From Roseovarius nubinhibens ISM (GTDB lineage: Bacteria > Pseudomonadota > Alphaproteobacteria > Rhodobacterales > Rhodobacteraceae), in NCBI RefSeq assembly GCF_000152625.1, contig NZ_CH724156.1:1737466-1801465 (forward strand): a stretch of DNA of 64,000 nucleotides. Reading direction: 5' to 3'. Every line of letters begins with the position of its first letter. Within the stretch, counting starts at the first letter, position 1. Made by a program: the position numbers and the translations under genes. Positions 53,140-61,346 of this stretch are shown here, piece by piece. The notes under the pieces were generated by a model. It made no database searches, was not told where the DNA came from, and saw only the letters and a list, made by a program, of their open reading frames with translations.

Positions 53140-53732
53140 CGCGGCGGTCCTCCTTTGGTCGGGGGTGCCTCTCGCATGAGGCGCTCCCACACCGGGTTGC
53201 GATAGGTGCCGAGGAAGAGATCGGGCACATCGCCCTTGAAGGTGACGGTGGAGGGGTAAGGGTCAGACAGTTTTGGGTTGCGCATGCTTGCCTCCATCAG
53301 CCAGAAAATCATCATCACGACCGCGTCACGCCGCGCTTCGGTCCAGACCGGCATTTCAAATCCGGGCTCGGGGATGAATTCTTGGCATCGATATTCCTGA
53401 CCGAAATCACGCAGAAATGCCAACTCCGCTTGAACTGATTCTTCAGGAGATAAATCGAAAATAAGCGAGCGAATGCCAAGATGCGCTGCTATACGGCCGT
53501 GCAGTCCATTTCCACCCGTGACGCGCAGCCGGAGCAGCCATTCTTCGCCGGGCGGCGCATAGATGAGAAGCTCGCGGTTTAGACCTCTCTCCTCATAGCG
53601 TAAGGTGGCATGAGTCGCGCGCACGCCGGTGCGGCGGTGGATCAGCCCGGTTGCCGCGTGATGTTTTCCGACTTCCCTCCCGCCTTCCCAATAGTCCAAC
53701 TCCGGCAGTTCCAAAGAGCCCCATTCGATCAT
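53136..53732 (-). CDS. Tandem paralogue 3 (immunity-like, unknown family)
   Basis: 198 residues, first copy of the array and the most diverged. Changes occur in the N-terminal third (EGGREVGKHHAATGLIHRRTG, with THATLRYEERG), in the variable patch (GIRSLIFDLSPEESVQAEL), and with WLMEASMRNPKLSD in place of the DGSAYTP segment. The conserved core and the PPTKGGPPR tail are intact. An AGGAGG site stands 9-10 bases before the ATG. The Imm11-like gene ends 33 bases upstream, so it may head the operon. Confidence 0.7.
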   Translation of the reverse strand: MIEWGSLELPELDYWEGGREVGKHHAATGLIHRRTGVRATHATLRYEERGLNRELLIYAPPGEEWLLRLRVTGGNGLHGRIAAHLGIRSLIFDLSPEESVQAELAFLRDFGQEYRCQEFIPEPGFEMPVWTEARRDAVVMMIFWLMEASMRNPKLSDPYPSTVTFKGDVPDLFLGTYRNPVWERLMREAPPTKGGPPR

Positions 53733-53765
53733 CGCGGCGGTCCTCCTATGGTCGGGCGTGTCGTT

Positions 53766-54449
53766 TCAGACATCCTTCATCGGGTAATGCTTGGGCATTT
53801 TGAGACCCGCGTCGTGGATACGGGCGGCCAGCGTGTCTGAGAGGAAATACCAAGGGGAGTGGAGATATTCCTCACGCCAGAGATGGTGCGAGCCGATGGC
53901 CGCGCGCGACATGGCGGCGCCCTTCAGGTCGGCCCTGGATTTGCCTCTGATGCTATACCGAATATGATCCCCGATGCTTTTGTCCTCGGCGTGGCCCGGG
54001 TCGCACTCTTCGAGCCGAAAGCAATTCAGATGGCTGTGAACCACCATTCCGAAATAGGGCACCGGGTAGGGCTTATCCTTGGGTTGGATCAGTTCAATGG
54101 GCCAGAATTGATGTACCCCCGGCTCTAACTCTTCGATGATCTCTTTCAGCCGTATATCGACAGCGGCAAGCCGGTTTTCGAGAGAGATTAATGAGCAAAG
54201 CTCTTTATAGGTTTTTCTCAACCGAAACCGTTTTGGCCGCTCATGATCGGCGAGCCATCCCAGATCCTTTACAAATTTATCGCTGAACTTGGTCCAAGGG
54301 ACGCCACCCATCCCGGAATTCAATTCATTCTGTTCGTCCTCGGTCAGGACCGAATAGAAATAATTCTCGATGGCTTCATCATATCCAATTGTGTCCGCAT
54401 CAGGCGAGGCTGCCCCAAATGTGCTCGAACTCAACACTCCCCAGGTCAT
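53766..54449 (-). CDS. Imm11-like (DUF1629) putative immunity protein
   Basis: About 227 residues, no signal peptide. The C-terminal half carries the layout I associate with Imm11/DUF1629 proteins: a SRAAIGSHHLWREEY segment followed by WYFLSDTLAARIHDAGLKMPKHYPMK. Imm11 proteins are cytosolic immunity partners in polymorphic-toxin loci. No toxin gene is visible here. Codon use is plainly AT-richer than in pheS or the DUF4175 gene, which suggests transfer. The start is uncertain (ATG 54449 used; the frame is open to 54476), and the ribosome binding site is poor. Confidence 0.6.
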   Translation of the reverse strand: MTWGVLSSSTFGAASPDADTIGYDEAIENYFYSVLTEDEQNELNSGMGGVPWTKFSDKFVKDLGWLADHERPKRFRLRKTYKELCSLISLENRLAAVDIRLKEIIEELEPGVHQFWPIELIQPKDKPYPVPYFGMVVHSHLNCFRLEECDPGHAEDKSIGDHIRYSIRGKSRADLKGAAMSRAAIGSHHLWREEYLHSPWYFLSDTLAARIHDAGLKMPKHYPMKDV

Positions 54450-54604
54450 ACACAGCTCACAACTGACACCACACACACGCCCGGAACCGCCCGGCCGCCG
54501 GGGCAGTCTAGCGGATTTCGGGCGTGACGAAAGCCGGTTTGGGCTGACAGGCCTTCGGGGCGCGCCGTGGGGGCGTCAGTTGATCTGCGGTGATGGCCGG
54601 GGGG

Positions 54605-55675
54605 TTAGCGCGACAACCCGCCGTGCAGCGTCGGCACGTCGAGCGCGGCAAAGCCGTAGTGGCGCAGCCAGCGCAGATCGCTGTCGAAGAAGGCGCGCAG
54701 ATCGGGGATGCCGTATTTCAGCATGGCGATCCGGTCGATGCCCATGCCGAAGGCAAAGCCCTGCCATTCCGCCGGATCGACGCCGGCGGATTTGAGCACA
54801 TGCGGGTGCACCATGCCGGAGCCCAGCACTTCGAGCCAATCGTCGCCTTCGCCCACTTTCACGGTGCCGCCTTCAAAGCTGCACTGGATGTCGACCTCGG
54901 CGGAAGGTTCGGTGAAGGGGAAATGCGAGGCGCGGAAGCGGGTTTTGACCTCGGTGCCGAAATAGGCGGTGAAAAATTCCTCGAGCACCCATTTCAGATT
55001 GGCCATGGAGATGTCGCGGTCGATGGCGAGGCCTTCGATCTGATGGAACATGGGGGTGTGGGTCTGATCGTAATCGGCGCGGTAGACGCGGCCCGGGCAG
55101 ATGATCCGCGTGGGCGCGCCAGAGGCCTCCATCGAGCGGATCTGCACCGGCGAGGTATGGGTGCGCAGCACATGCGGCGGGCGGTCGTCGCCCTCGGCGC
55201 GGTGCATGTAGAACGTGTCCATCTCGGCGCGGGCCGGGTGATGGCCGGGGATGTTCAGCGCGTCGAAATTATACCAGTCGGTTTCGACCTGCGGGCCTTC
55301 GGCCACGGCAAAGCCCATATCGGCAAAGATCGCGGTGACCTCTTCGGTGACCTGGCTCACCGGGTGGATGCTGCCCTGACGGCGGGGCCGGGCGGGCAGG
55401 GTCACGTCGAGCCATTCGCTGCGCAGCCGTTCGTCGAGCGCAGCGTCCGAGAGCGCCTGTTTCTTGGCGGCCAGCGCCGAGTTGATCTCGTCCTTGAGCG
55501 CGTTGAGCTTGGGACCCGCGACTTGGCGTTCCTCGGGGGACATGCGGCCCAGCTCGCGCATCTGGAGGCTGACCTCGCCCTTCTTGCCCACGGCCTGCAC
55601 GCGGAGCGTTTCGAGCGCGGCTTCGTCACCGGCCTCGGCAATCAGGGTAAGGTATTTGCTGCGCAGCTCATCCAT
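54605..55675 (-). CDS. pheS: Phenylalanyl-tRNA synthetase alpha subunit
   Basis: Catalytic subunit of the (alpha-beta)2 class II enzyme. It has 356 residues. An N-terminal coiled coil (about 1-85) contacts tRNA. Class II motifs are [43 protein letters not shown] (motif 2) and [14 protein letters not shown] (motif 3). The start MDELRSKYL is at 55675. No pheT is present downstream; the Imm11-like island follows instead, and rplT/pheT must lie elsewhere. Confidence 0.97.
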   Translation of the reverse strand: MDELRSKYLTLIAEAGDEAALETLRVQAVGKKGEVSLQMRELGRMSPEERQVAGPKLNALKDEINSALAAKKQALSDAALDERLRSEWLDVTLPARPRRQGSIHPVSQVTEEVTAIFADMGFAVAEGPQVETDWYNFDALNIPGHHPARAEMDTFYMHRAEGDDRPPHVLRTHTSPVQIRSMEASGAPTRIICPGRVYRADYDQTHTPMFHQIEGLAIDRDISMANLKWVLEEFFTAYFGTEVKTRFRASHFPFTEPSAEVDIQCSFEGGTVKVGEGDDWLEVLGSGMVHPHVLKSAGVDPAEWQGFAFGMGIDRIAMLKYGIPDLRAFFDSDLRWLRHYGFAALDVPTLHGGLSR

Positions 55676-55896
55676 GGGTCAGGTGCTTTCGATGTCTTCC
55701 GTCGCTGACCTGCTAATGCCATGGCGGCGCGATTGCAAGATTGCCCTGTGCGGCAGGGGGCGGCGGGGCCGGGAAAGGCGCAAAGCGTCTCAAATCCGCG
55801 ACGATCTCCGCAGCTTTGCCATGATTGCGCCGTGGCGCGGGCCGTCCCCGGCGCGAGGCTTTGGCCCGGGGGCGTAATCTTGGTGGAGTGGATGCG

Positions 55897-56160
55897 ATGA
55901 AACGGTTGGATGTGATGGCGGCGGTGCTGAGTGCGGGGCTGGGGATCGGTCTGGCGGGCGGGGCCCTGGCCTTTGGCGGATCGGGGGCGAAACAGGTCAC
56001 CGCGCCGCCGCCCGATTATCTCGGGCAATGGTATATTTCGGGCGGCTGTTCCTATAGCCGGGCGCAGGCGCCGGGCTATCCGGTGCATTGGGTGTTGATC
56101 CTCAACCCGCATCATCTGGGTCAGGGGCCCGCGCCCAAATATTGTCCCTATCGGCTCTGA
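55897..56160 (+). CDS. Small exported protein of unknown function
   Basis: 87 residues. N-terminal hydrophobic segment (VMAAVLSAGLGIGLAGGALAF, about 6-26) is a signal peptide or anchor. The mature part contains DYLGQWYISGGCSYSRAQAPGY and ends HHLGQGPAPKYCPYRL, with two cysteines that could form a disulfide. A GGTGGAG site lies upstream of ATG 55897; ATG 55915 is an alternative. I recognise no named family. Convergent with the desaturase gene, 3 bases apart. Confidence 0.65.
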   Translation: MKRLDVMAAVLSAGLGIGLAGGALAFGGSGAKQVTAPPPDYLGQWYISGGCSYSRAQAPGYPVHWVLILNPHHLGQGPAPKYCPYRL

Positions 56161-56163
56161 TCC

Positions 56164-57093
56164 TTAGCGGCTCTGATCCCCTAGCGTGCCGGTATAGTCG
56201 CGGGTGAAGCGCGCGTAGCCCTCGGAGGTGACGCGCAGATCCTCGGCCATCAGGCGGTTGAGCTCGGGGAGCCGGTGAAAGGGCACATTGGGCAGGGAAT
56301 GATGTTCGATGTGATAGGGCATGTTCCACGCCAGATACCGCACCGCCCGGTTGGTATAGGTGGTGCGGGTGTTTTCGAGCATATTCGCCACGAAGGCACA
56401 GCGCCCATGTTCGGCCAGCAGATAGAGCCGCAGGGCGGGCTGGCCCAGCAGCAGCGGCAGGAGCCAGACCCAAAAGAGCAGCGGCGAGATCAGCAGGCTC
56501 GCCCCGGTCAGCGCGTAGAGCGCCAGCATCACCCGCGCCTCGCGTCGGATGCGGGGCCGGGCGCGGGCCGGGATATAGGGGGCGGGATCGCGGTCGCGCG
56601 CATTGTGCAGGATCTGCCCCAGCATGCCCCACCAATAGGGCAGGCCGGAGACATGGATCAGATAGGCGCGCCAGGTCTCGGGCTTGGCGCCCGAGAGCAG
56701 TTCGGGGTCACGTTCCGGGTCGTTGGTGTGGCGGTGATGGGCGAGGTGGAAATAGCGAAACCAGGTGAAAGGCAAAAGGATCAGCAGCCCTGACAGATGG
56801 CCCGCCGCCTCGTTGAGCCAGGGCGTCGCGAAGGGCGTCTTATGCGTGGCCTCATGTTCCAACGTGAAGAGAAAGCACAGTGCGATCCCCTGCACGGGCA
56901 AGAGCGCCCACCAGAGCACCCAGCCCTGCGCGATCCAGATCCCCAGCCCAAGGATGAGCCCGCCATGGCCCGCCAGATGCCAGAGCCCGGGCGCGTCCGC
57001 CGTGCGGTTGAGCCGGGCCAGCGTCTCGGCCCCGAGCCGGGCGGCGACGCTGCGGTGATCCGGGGCGGGGCTGTGCTGCGATGTCTTGGACAT
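56164..57093 (-). CDS. Membrane fatty acid desaturase family protein
   Basis: A di-iron membrane desaturase/hydroxylase of 309 residues. Three histidine boxes are visible: HEATHK (HxxxH), HLAHHRHTND (HxxHH) and HIEHHSLPN (HxxHH), with four membrane helices between and after them. It would act on lipid acyl chains or a related substrate (for example carotenoid or quaternary amine) in the inner membrane. CGGAGG lies 8 bases before ATG 57093. It stands alone, divergent from the cupin gene. Confidence 0.9.
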   Translation of the reverse strand: MSKTSQHSPAPDHRSVAARLGAETLARLNRTADAPGLWHLAGHGGLILGLGIWIAQGWVLWWALLPVQGIALCFLFTLEHEATHKTPFATPWLNEAAGHLSGLLILLPFTWFRYFHLAHHRHTNDPERDPELLSGAKPETWRAYLIHVSGLPYWWGMLGQILHNARDRDPAPYIPARARPRIRREARVMLALYALTGASLLISPLLFWVWLLPLLLGQPALRLYLLAEHGRCAFVANMLENTRTTYTNRAVRYLAWNMPYHIEHHSLPNVPFHRLPELNRLMAEDLRVTSEGYARFTRDYTGTLGDQSR

Positions 57094-57147
57094 GGGGCCG
57101 TCCTCCGTGGTCATGACTGGGTCTGTTTCCCGCGTCTCTGTACACTC

Positions 57148-57176
57148 TTGTCCAGAGCAAGGTTAACGCCTATGCT
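57148..57176 (+). promoter_or_regulatory. Sigma-70-type promoter of the cupin-oxidoreductase pair
   Basis: -35 TTGTCC (57148-57153), 17-base spacer, -10 TATGCT (57171-57176), 29 bases before the cupin ATG, with AAGGAGG in between. Confidence 0.55.
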
Positions 57177-57205
57177 AGGCGCGGTTTGCCAAGGAGGAAA
57201 GAGAT

Positions 57206-57559
57206 ATGAGCCAGCCGCGCAGTGTTCCCTTCGATGCGTTGAGCTTTGTGCCGCGCTTTGCCTATGGCGAGATGGCGCAAGCCGCCGAGGTGGCGGGGAG
57301 CGCCGATGACACCGATCTTGGCGCCGGGTTTGTTCGGCTGAGCCGCGCCGATATTCCGTGGCAGATCAAATATGACGAGGTGATCCTCGTCCTTGAGGGC
57401 GAGATCGACGTGGTCTGTGATGGCGAGGTGCTGCACGCGGGCCCGCGCGATTGCATCTGGCTGCCCAAGGGGACCGAGCTGCGCTATCGCAGCGACGAGG
57501 CGCTGGTGTTCTACGCGATCACGCCCGCGGATTGGGCGGTGCGCGAGGGCCAGTCATGA
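57206..57559 (+). CDS. EutQ-like cupin protein
   Basis: A 117-residue single-domain cupin. YDEVILVLEGEIDVVCDGE is cupin motif 1 and GPRDCIWLPKGTELRYR is motif 2; the layout resembles the C-terminal domain of EutQ. The classical His metal ligands of motif 1 are missing, so it may bind a ligand rather than catalyse. AAGGAGG precedes the ATG. Its stop overlaps the start of the FAD oxidoreductase gene (ATGA), indicating joint function. Confidence 0.82.
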   Translation: MSQPRSVPFDALSFVPRFAYGEMAQAAEVAGSADDTDLGAGFVRLSRADIPWQIKYDEVILVLEGEIDVVCDGEVLHAGPRDCIWLPKGTELRYRSDEALVFYAITPADWAVREGQS

Positions 57560-58872
57560 TGATCGCCCGGCTGCCGCGCGACGATCGCAGCAACGGCTGG
57601 AGCGCGATTTTGCCCGAGCGGGTGGCGGCCTCGCCGCTGATGGGCGATGTGACGGCGGATTGGGTCGTGGTCGGGGCGGGCTATGCCGGCTTGGCGGCGG
57701 CGCGGCGGCTGGCCGAGCTGCGGCCAGAGGCGCATGTGGTGCTTATCGAGGCGGGGGAGGTGGGCGAGAACGCCTCGGGGCGCAATTCCGGCTTTGCCAT
57801 CGACCTGCCGCATAATGTCGGCTCGTCATTGGATGAGCTGGAGGGATCGCATCGCTTCATGGGGTTGGCGCGATTCGCGATTGCGCAGCTCGACGGGCTG
57901 GTCGAGCGCCATGGCATCGCCTGCGACTGGTCGCCCGATGGCAAATATCACACGGCGGTGTCGGAGCGCGGGGTGAAAGAGGTGCTCGAGCCCTTTGCCC
58001 GCGAGCTTGAGGCGCTGGGCGAGCCGTTTGAATGGGTGCGCGGCAAGGCGTTGCAGTCGGCGCTAGGCAGTCCGCATTTCACCGCCGCCGTGCACACGCC
58101 GGGCGGGCGGTTGATGAATCCCGCCGCGCTCTGCCGGGGGCTGGCGGACAGCCTGCCGGACAACGTGACGCTCTATGAGAATTGCCCGGTGCTGGCGATC
58201 ACCCCGGGGGCGGTGATCCGTCTCGAGACCAAGGGCGGCAGCATCACCGCGCCGCGGATGATCATGGCGGCGAACGGCTTTGCCGAGCAGTTCGGGTATT
58301 ATCAGAAGCGGTTCCTGCATCTGGTCGCCCATGCCAGCCTGTCGCGGCCCCTGACGGCGGGCGAGCGGGCGCGCTATGGCGTGGCGCGGCCCTGGGGGCT
58401 GACCCCGGCCAATGCCTTTGCGGGCATCACCATGCGCTACACCAACGACCATCGGCTGCTGATCCGGCAGGGGCTCGCCTATTGCCCGTCGCAGCGCTTT
58501 GACGAGGCGCGGCGCAAGGCGGTGGCGGCGCAGCACAAGCGGCTTTTCGATGCGCGGTTTCCGGGGCTGGAAGAGGTCGAGATGGCGCATACTTGGTCGG
58601 GCTTTGTCTGCCTGTCGCGCAATGCCGCGCCGGGGTTCGGGCAATTGGCCGAGAATGTCTGGGGCGCGGTCTGTCAGAACGCGGTGGGGGTCACCAAGGG
58701 CACCTTTGGCGGCACGCTGGCGGCGGAGATGGCGCTGGGCGAGGACAATGCGTTGATCGCCGATATGCAGAGCCTTGGCGCGCCGACGCCCCTGCCGCCG
58801 CGCCCGTTTCTCGATCTCGGTGTGCGGACCCGGTTTCAATGGGAGCTCTGGCGCAACCGGCACGAGGCCTGA
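57556..58872 (+). CDS. FAD-dependent amine/amino-acid oxidoreductase (DAO family)
   Basis: A 438-residue D-amino-acid-oxidase-fold flavoprotein. FAD dinucleotide motif VVVGAGYAGLAAARRL (37-52), the FAD ribose-binding acid in VLIEAG, and ASGRNSGFAID typical of the PuuB/GlpD-like branch that oxidises gamma-glutamylputrescine, dimethylglycine or similar amines. The C-terminal KGTFGGTLAAEM helix is the second FAD contact. Overlaps the upstream cupin gene by 4 bases. No putrescine genes are nearby, so the substrate remains open. Confidence 0.88.
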   Translation: MMIARLPRDDRSNGWSAILPERVAASPLMGDVTADWVVVGAGYAGLAAARRLAELRPEAHVVLIEAGEVGENASGRNSGFAIDLPHNVGSSLDELEGSHRFMGLARFAIAQLDGLVERHGIACDWSPDGKYHTAVSERGVKEVLEPFARELEALGEPFEWVRGKALQSALGSPHFTAAVHTPGGRLMNPAALCRGLADSLPDNVTLYENCPVLAITPGAVIRLETKGGSITAPRMIMAANGFAEQFGYYQKRFLHLVAHASLSRPLTAGERARYGVARPWGLTPANAFAGITMRYTNDHRLLIRQGLAYCPSQRFDEARRKAVAAQHKRLFDARFPGLEEVEMAHTWSGFVCLSRNAAPGFGQLAENVWGAVCQNAVGVTKGTFGGTLAAEMALGEDNALIADMQSLGAPTPLPPRPFLDLGVRTRFQWELWRNRHEA

Positions 58873-58891
58873 GACAGGGTGCCTGAGGGCG

Positions 58892-59818
58892 TTAGCGGCG
58901 CAGATCGGCGGCGTCGAGCGCGGCGGTGACCGCCGGGCTATGGGTATAGGCGAGCGCATGGCCCGCCTCGGGGATGATCACGTTGCGCGCGCCCGGGTTG
59001 AGCGCGGCGAGCCTTTCGGCACCGGCGACCGGGATCACCTCATCCTCGGCGGCCCAGATGGCGAGCAGGGGCGTGCCGGCCTCGGCGATCTTGCGATGGG
59101 CCTCGGTCAGGTCGTGGTCGAGCATGTGATGCAGCGAAGAGGTCACGGCGGGGATGAAGCCGCGATAGCGCAGCTCGTTGAGCTGCAGGGGCACGACATT
59201 GGGGATCTGGGAGGTTTCGATGTCACGCTCGGCCTCGACCGAGGCGCGGAAAGAGCGGGCATAGGTCAGATGCATCAGCCAGCGCCCGACCCAGTTGTGA
59301 TTGGCCACGAGCCGCGCCACAGGGCCGAGATCATGGCCAAGCCCGGCGGGGGCGAGCAGGATCAGGTCGCGCACCAGATCCGGGTGGCGGGCGCTCCAGG
59401 CGGTGGCGATGGCGCCGCCCATGGAATAGCCCATCACCGTGGCCGGACCGCGCAGCCCGAGATGATCGAGCAGCTCTGACAAATGCGACAGGAAGAATTC
59501 CTCGTCCTGCGCGCCGCCAGGCCGGTCGGAATAGCCGCGCCCGTAATGGTCATAGCTCAGCGTGCGAAAGCCTTGCCCGTTGAGGTGATCGGCGATGGGG
59601 GTCCAGACAAAGCTCGGCGTGGTGAGCCCGTGGATGAGGATCACCAGCGGGCCATCCTCGGGACCGGCGAGCCGGTAATGGGTGCGTCCGCGCGGCAGGT
59701 CGGCAAATTCTCCGGGGGCGGATTGCCGGGCTTCGGCCCCCATGGCGGGGCGCAGCCGGTCGCGGGCGAAAGGCGCCAGCGCGATGAGCGCCGCGACGGA
59801 GGCCAGCCCCCAGATCAC
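58892..59818 (-). CDS. Alpha/beta hydrolase (serine nucleophile)
   Basis: 308 residues. An N-terminal hydrophobic segment (4-16) may anchor it. LIHGLTTPSF is the oxyanion loop, VMGYSMGGAIA contains the nucleophile Ser132, IWAAEDEVIP the Asp, and PEAGHALAYT the His of the triad. Last gene of a four-gene operon; its ATG overlaps the stop of the cyclodeaminase-like gene. Probably a carboxylesterase or lactonase, substrate unknown. Confidence 0.88.
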   Translation of the reverse strand: MIWGLASVAALIALAPFARDRLRPAMGAEARQSAPGEFADLPRGRTHYRLAGPEDGPLVILIHGLTTPSFVWTPIADHLNGQGFRTLSYDHYGRGYSDRPGGAQDEEFFLSHLSELLDHLGLRGPATVMGYSMGGAIATAWSARHPDLVRDLILLAPAGLGHDLGPVARLVANHNWVGRWLMHLTYARSFRASVEAERDIETSQIPNVVPLQLNELRYRGFIPAVTSSLHHMLDHDLTEAHRKIAEAGTPLLAIWAAEDEVIPVAGAERLAALNPGARNVIIPEAGHALAYTHSPAVTAALDAADLRR

Positions 59819-60732
59819 GCGGCGGCCTGCCAGGCGTCGAGGATATAGCGCGAGGTCATCAGGTCGAGATGCGCGCCGCCGCCGTTCTTGAAGAGGGTGA
59901 TGTCATCGTCGCTCTGCCGGGAGAAGGCGTCGAGCGTGTAGTAATCGGCGAGCAGGTGATCGCGGCTGATCGCGCCGGAGGCCAGCGGAATCTTGATCTC
60001 GCCGATGTGGTCGACCGTGGTGTCAAAACTGTCGACAAAGACCCGGGCGCGTTGCAGGCCCGCGTTGTCCACTTCGCGCATGTCGGGGCGGTAGGCGCCG
60101 ATGAGGTCGATATGCTGGCCCGGTTGGAACCATTCGCCGCGCAAAACCGGCTCGGTCGACATGGTGGCGGAGGTGACGATGTCGGCGCCGCGCACGGCAG
60201 TTTCCAGATCCTCGGCCACGCGCAGGCCGGGGCAGTCGGCAACCATCGCCTCGGCGTTCTTGGTGGTGCGGTTCCAGACGGTGAACCGCGCCTCGGGGAA
60301 GGCCGAGGAATAGGCGGCAAAGAGATTGCGCCCGACGGTGCCGGCGCCGACGATGAGGATTTCGCGGCTGTCGGGACGGGCCAGTTTGGTCGCGGCAAAG
60401 AGGCTGTCGCCGGCGGTTTTCCATTTCGTCACGAGGTGAAAATCAATCAGTGCCTCGAGCGTGCCATCGCCATCGGCATAGAGGCAGACCGCGCCATTGA
60501 TCATCGGGTCGCCCTTGGCCGGGTTGCCGGGGAAGATCGTGGCGGATTTGACCGCGATCCCCATGCCGTCGATCCAGGCCGAGCGCGACAGGAGCGTGTC
60601 CGGATCGCGGTAGAGGAAGGTGTCGCCGATCTCGGCCTTGGGCAGCTTATGCCCGGCCTCGAACGCGGCGCAGAGCCCCTGCCAGCTCAGCTTGGCCTCA
60701 CCTTCGGCAAAGGGGATGTGGGTAAAGCTCAT
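59815..60732 (-). CDS. Ornithine cyclodeaminase / mu-crystallin family protein
   Basis: A 305-residue NAD(P)-dependent enzyme of the OCD/mu-crystallin family. Rossmann motif REILIVGAGTVGRNL (about 122-136), the N-terminal substrate lysine segment GIAVKSATIFPGNP, and GAYRPDMREVDNA. Relatives reduce cyclic ketimines or iminosuccinate, or deaminate ornithine. ATG 60732 overlaps the HAD stop by 4 bases, and its own stop overlaps the next start. The real reaction cannot be assigned. Confidence 0.87.
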   Translation of the reverse strand: MSFTHIPFAEGEAKLSWQGLCAAFEAGHKLPKAEIGDTFLYRDPDTLLSRSAWIDGMGIAVKSATIFPGNPAKGDPMINGAVCLYADGDGTLEALIDFHLVTKWKTAGDSLFAATKLARPDSREILIVGAGTVGRNLFAAYSSAFPEARFTVWNRTTKNAEAMVADCPGLRVAEDLETAVRGADIVTSATMSTEPVLRGEWFQPGQHIDLIGAYRPDMREVDNAGLQRARVFVDSFDTTVDHIGEIKIPLASGAISRDHLLADYYTLDAFSRQSDDDITLFKNGGGAHLDLMTSRYILDAWQAAA

Positions 60733-61346
60733 TGCGCCTGCTCCTTGGTCAGTAGCCCGTGGCGGACGAGGCAATCGGCCCAGCCTTGCGGGGTGGTGAA
60801 AAGATGGGTCTGCCAGCCGCGCGCGGCGGCGGTGGCGATATTGTCGTCGCGGTCATCGGCGAAGAGCAGGCTCTGGGGCGCGAGGCCGCAATCGGCCTCG
60901 ACCGCCGCATAGATCGCCGGGTCCGGCTTGGCGAGTTTCATCTCGCCCGAGATATAGCGCCGGTCGAAGAGGTCGAGAAAGGGGTAGACCGCGACCGAGA
61001 GCGGGAAGTTCTCTGCGCCGAAATTCGACAGGGCAAAGACCGGGATGCCGCGCGATTTAAGCGCCTTCAAAAGCCGCACGGAATGGTCGATCGAGGGCGT
61101 CGCCAGATCGGCCCATTCATCGCGCAGGATCGCCAGTTCGTCCGCCCAGTCGGGCGTGGCCTCGGCGGCCTCGGAGATCGTGTCGTGGAAATGCGCGCCC
61201 GCGTCGATGCGGTTCATCAGGTCGTAGACATCGAAGGCGGCAAAGAAGGCGCGGCGGCGGTCGGGGCCGATGCGCCGGTCGTAATGCACCTCGGGGGCCC
61301 AGCGGATCAGCACATTGCCAATGTCGAAAAGAACGGCGGAAATCAT
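60729..61346 (-). CDS. HAD-superfamily hydrolase (YihX-like)
   Basis: 205 residues, haloacid-dehalogenase fold, subfamily IA. Motif I is FDIGNVLIRW, where the nucleophile Asp8 is followed by Gly instead of the usual second Asp, as in YihX-type sugar phosphatases. Motif II Ser lies in FALSNFGAEN, motif III Lys in MKLAKPDPAIY and motif IV in LFADDRDDN. A small cap lies after residue 15. Coupled by ATGA overlaps to genes on both sides. Confidence 0.87.
   Translation of the reverse strand: MISAVLFDIGNVLIRWAPEVHYDRRIGPDRRRAFFAAFDVYDLMNRIDAGAHFHDTISEAAEATPDWADELAILRDEWADLATPSIDHSVRLLKALKSRGIPVFALSNFGAENFPLSVAVYPFLDLFDRRYISGEMKLAKPDPAIYAAVEADCGLAPQSLLFADDRDDNIATAAARGWQTHLFTTPQGWADCLVRHGLLTKEQAQ

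Larger units (their letters stand above)
51992..53732 (-). repeat. Three-copy tandem gene duplication
   Basis: Units repeat with a 593-bp period (starts at 53732, 53139 and 52546). Long stretches are near-identical in DNA, interrupted by short diverged patches. The non-coding leader of copy 3 (CCCGACCATAGGAGGACC and on to the ATG) is found almost unchanged as the coding 3' tail of copies 3 and 2. The duplicated unit therefore included the 5' leader. Confidence 0.9.

Noticed and set aside
54605-55675. pheS-pheT operon
   Set aside because: No pheT lies downstream within 3 kb; the next genes on that strand are the Imm11-like island.
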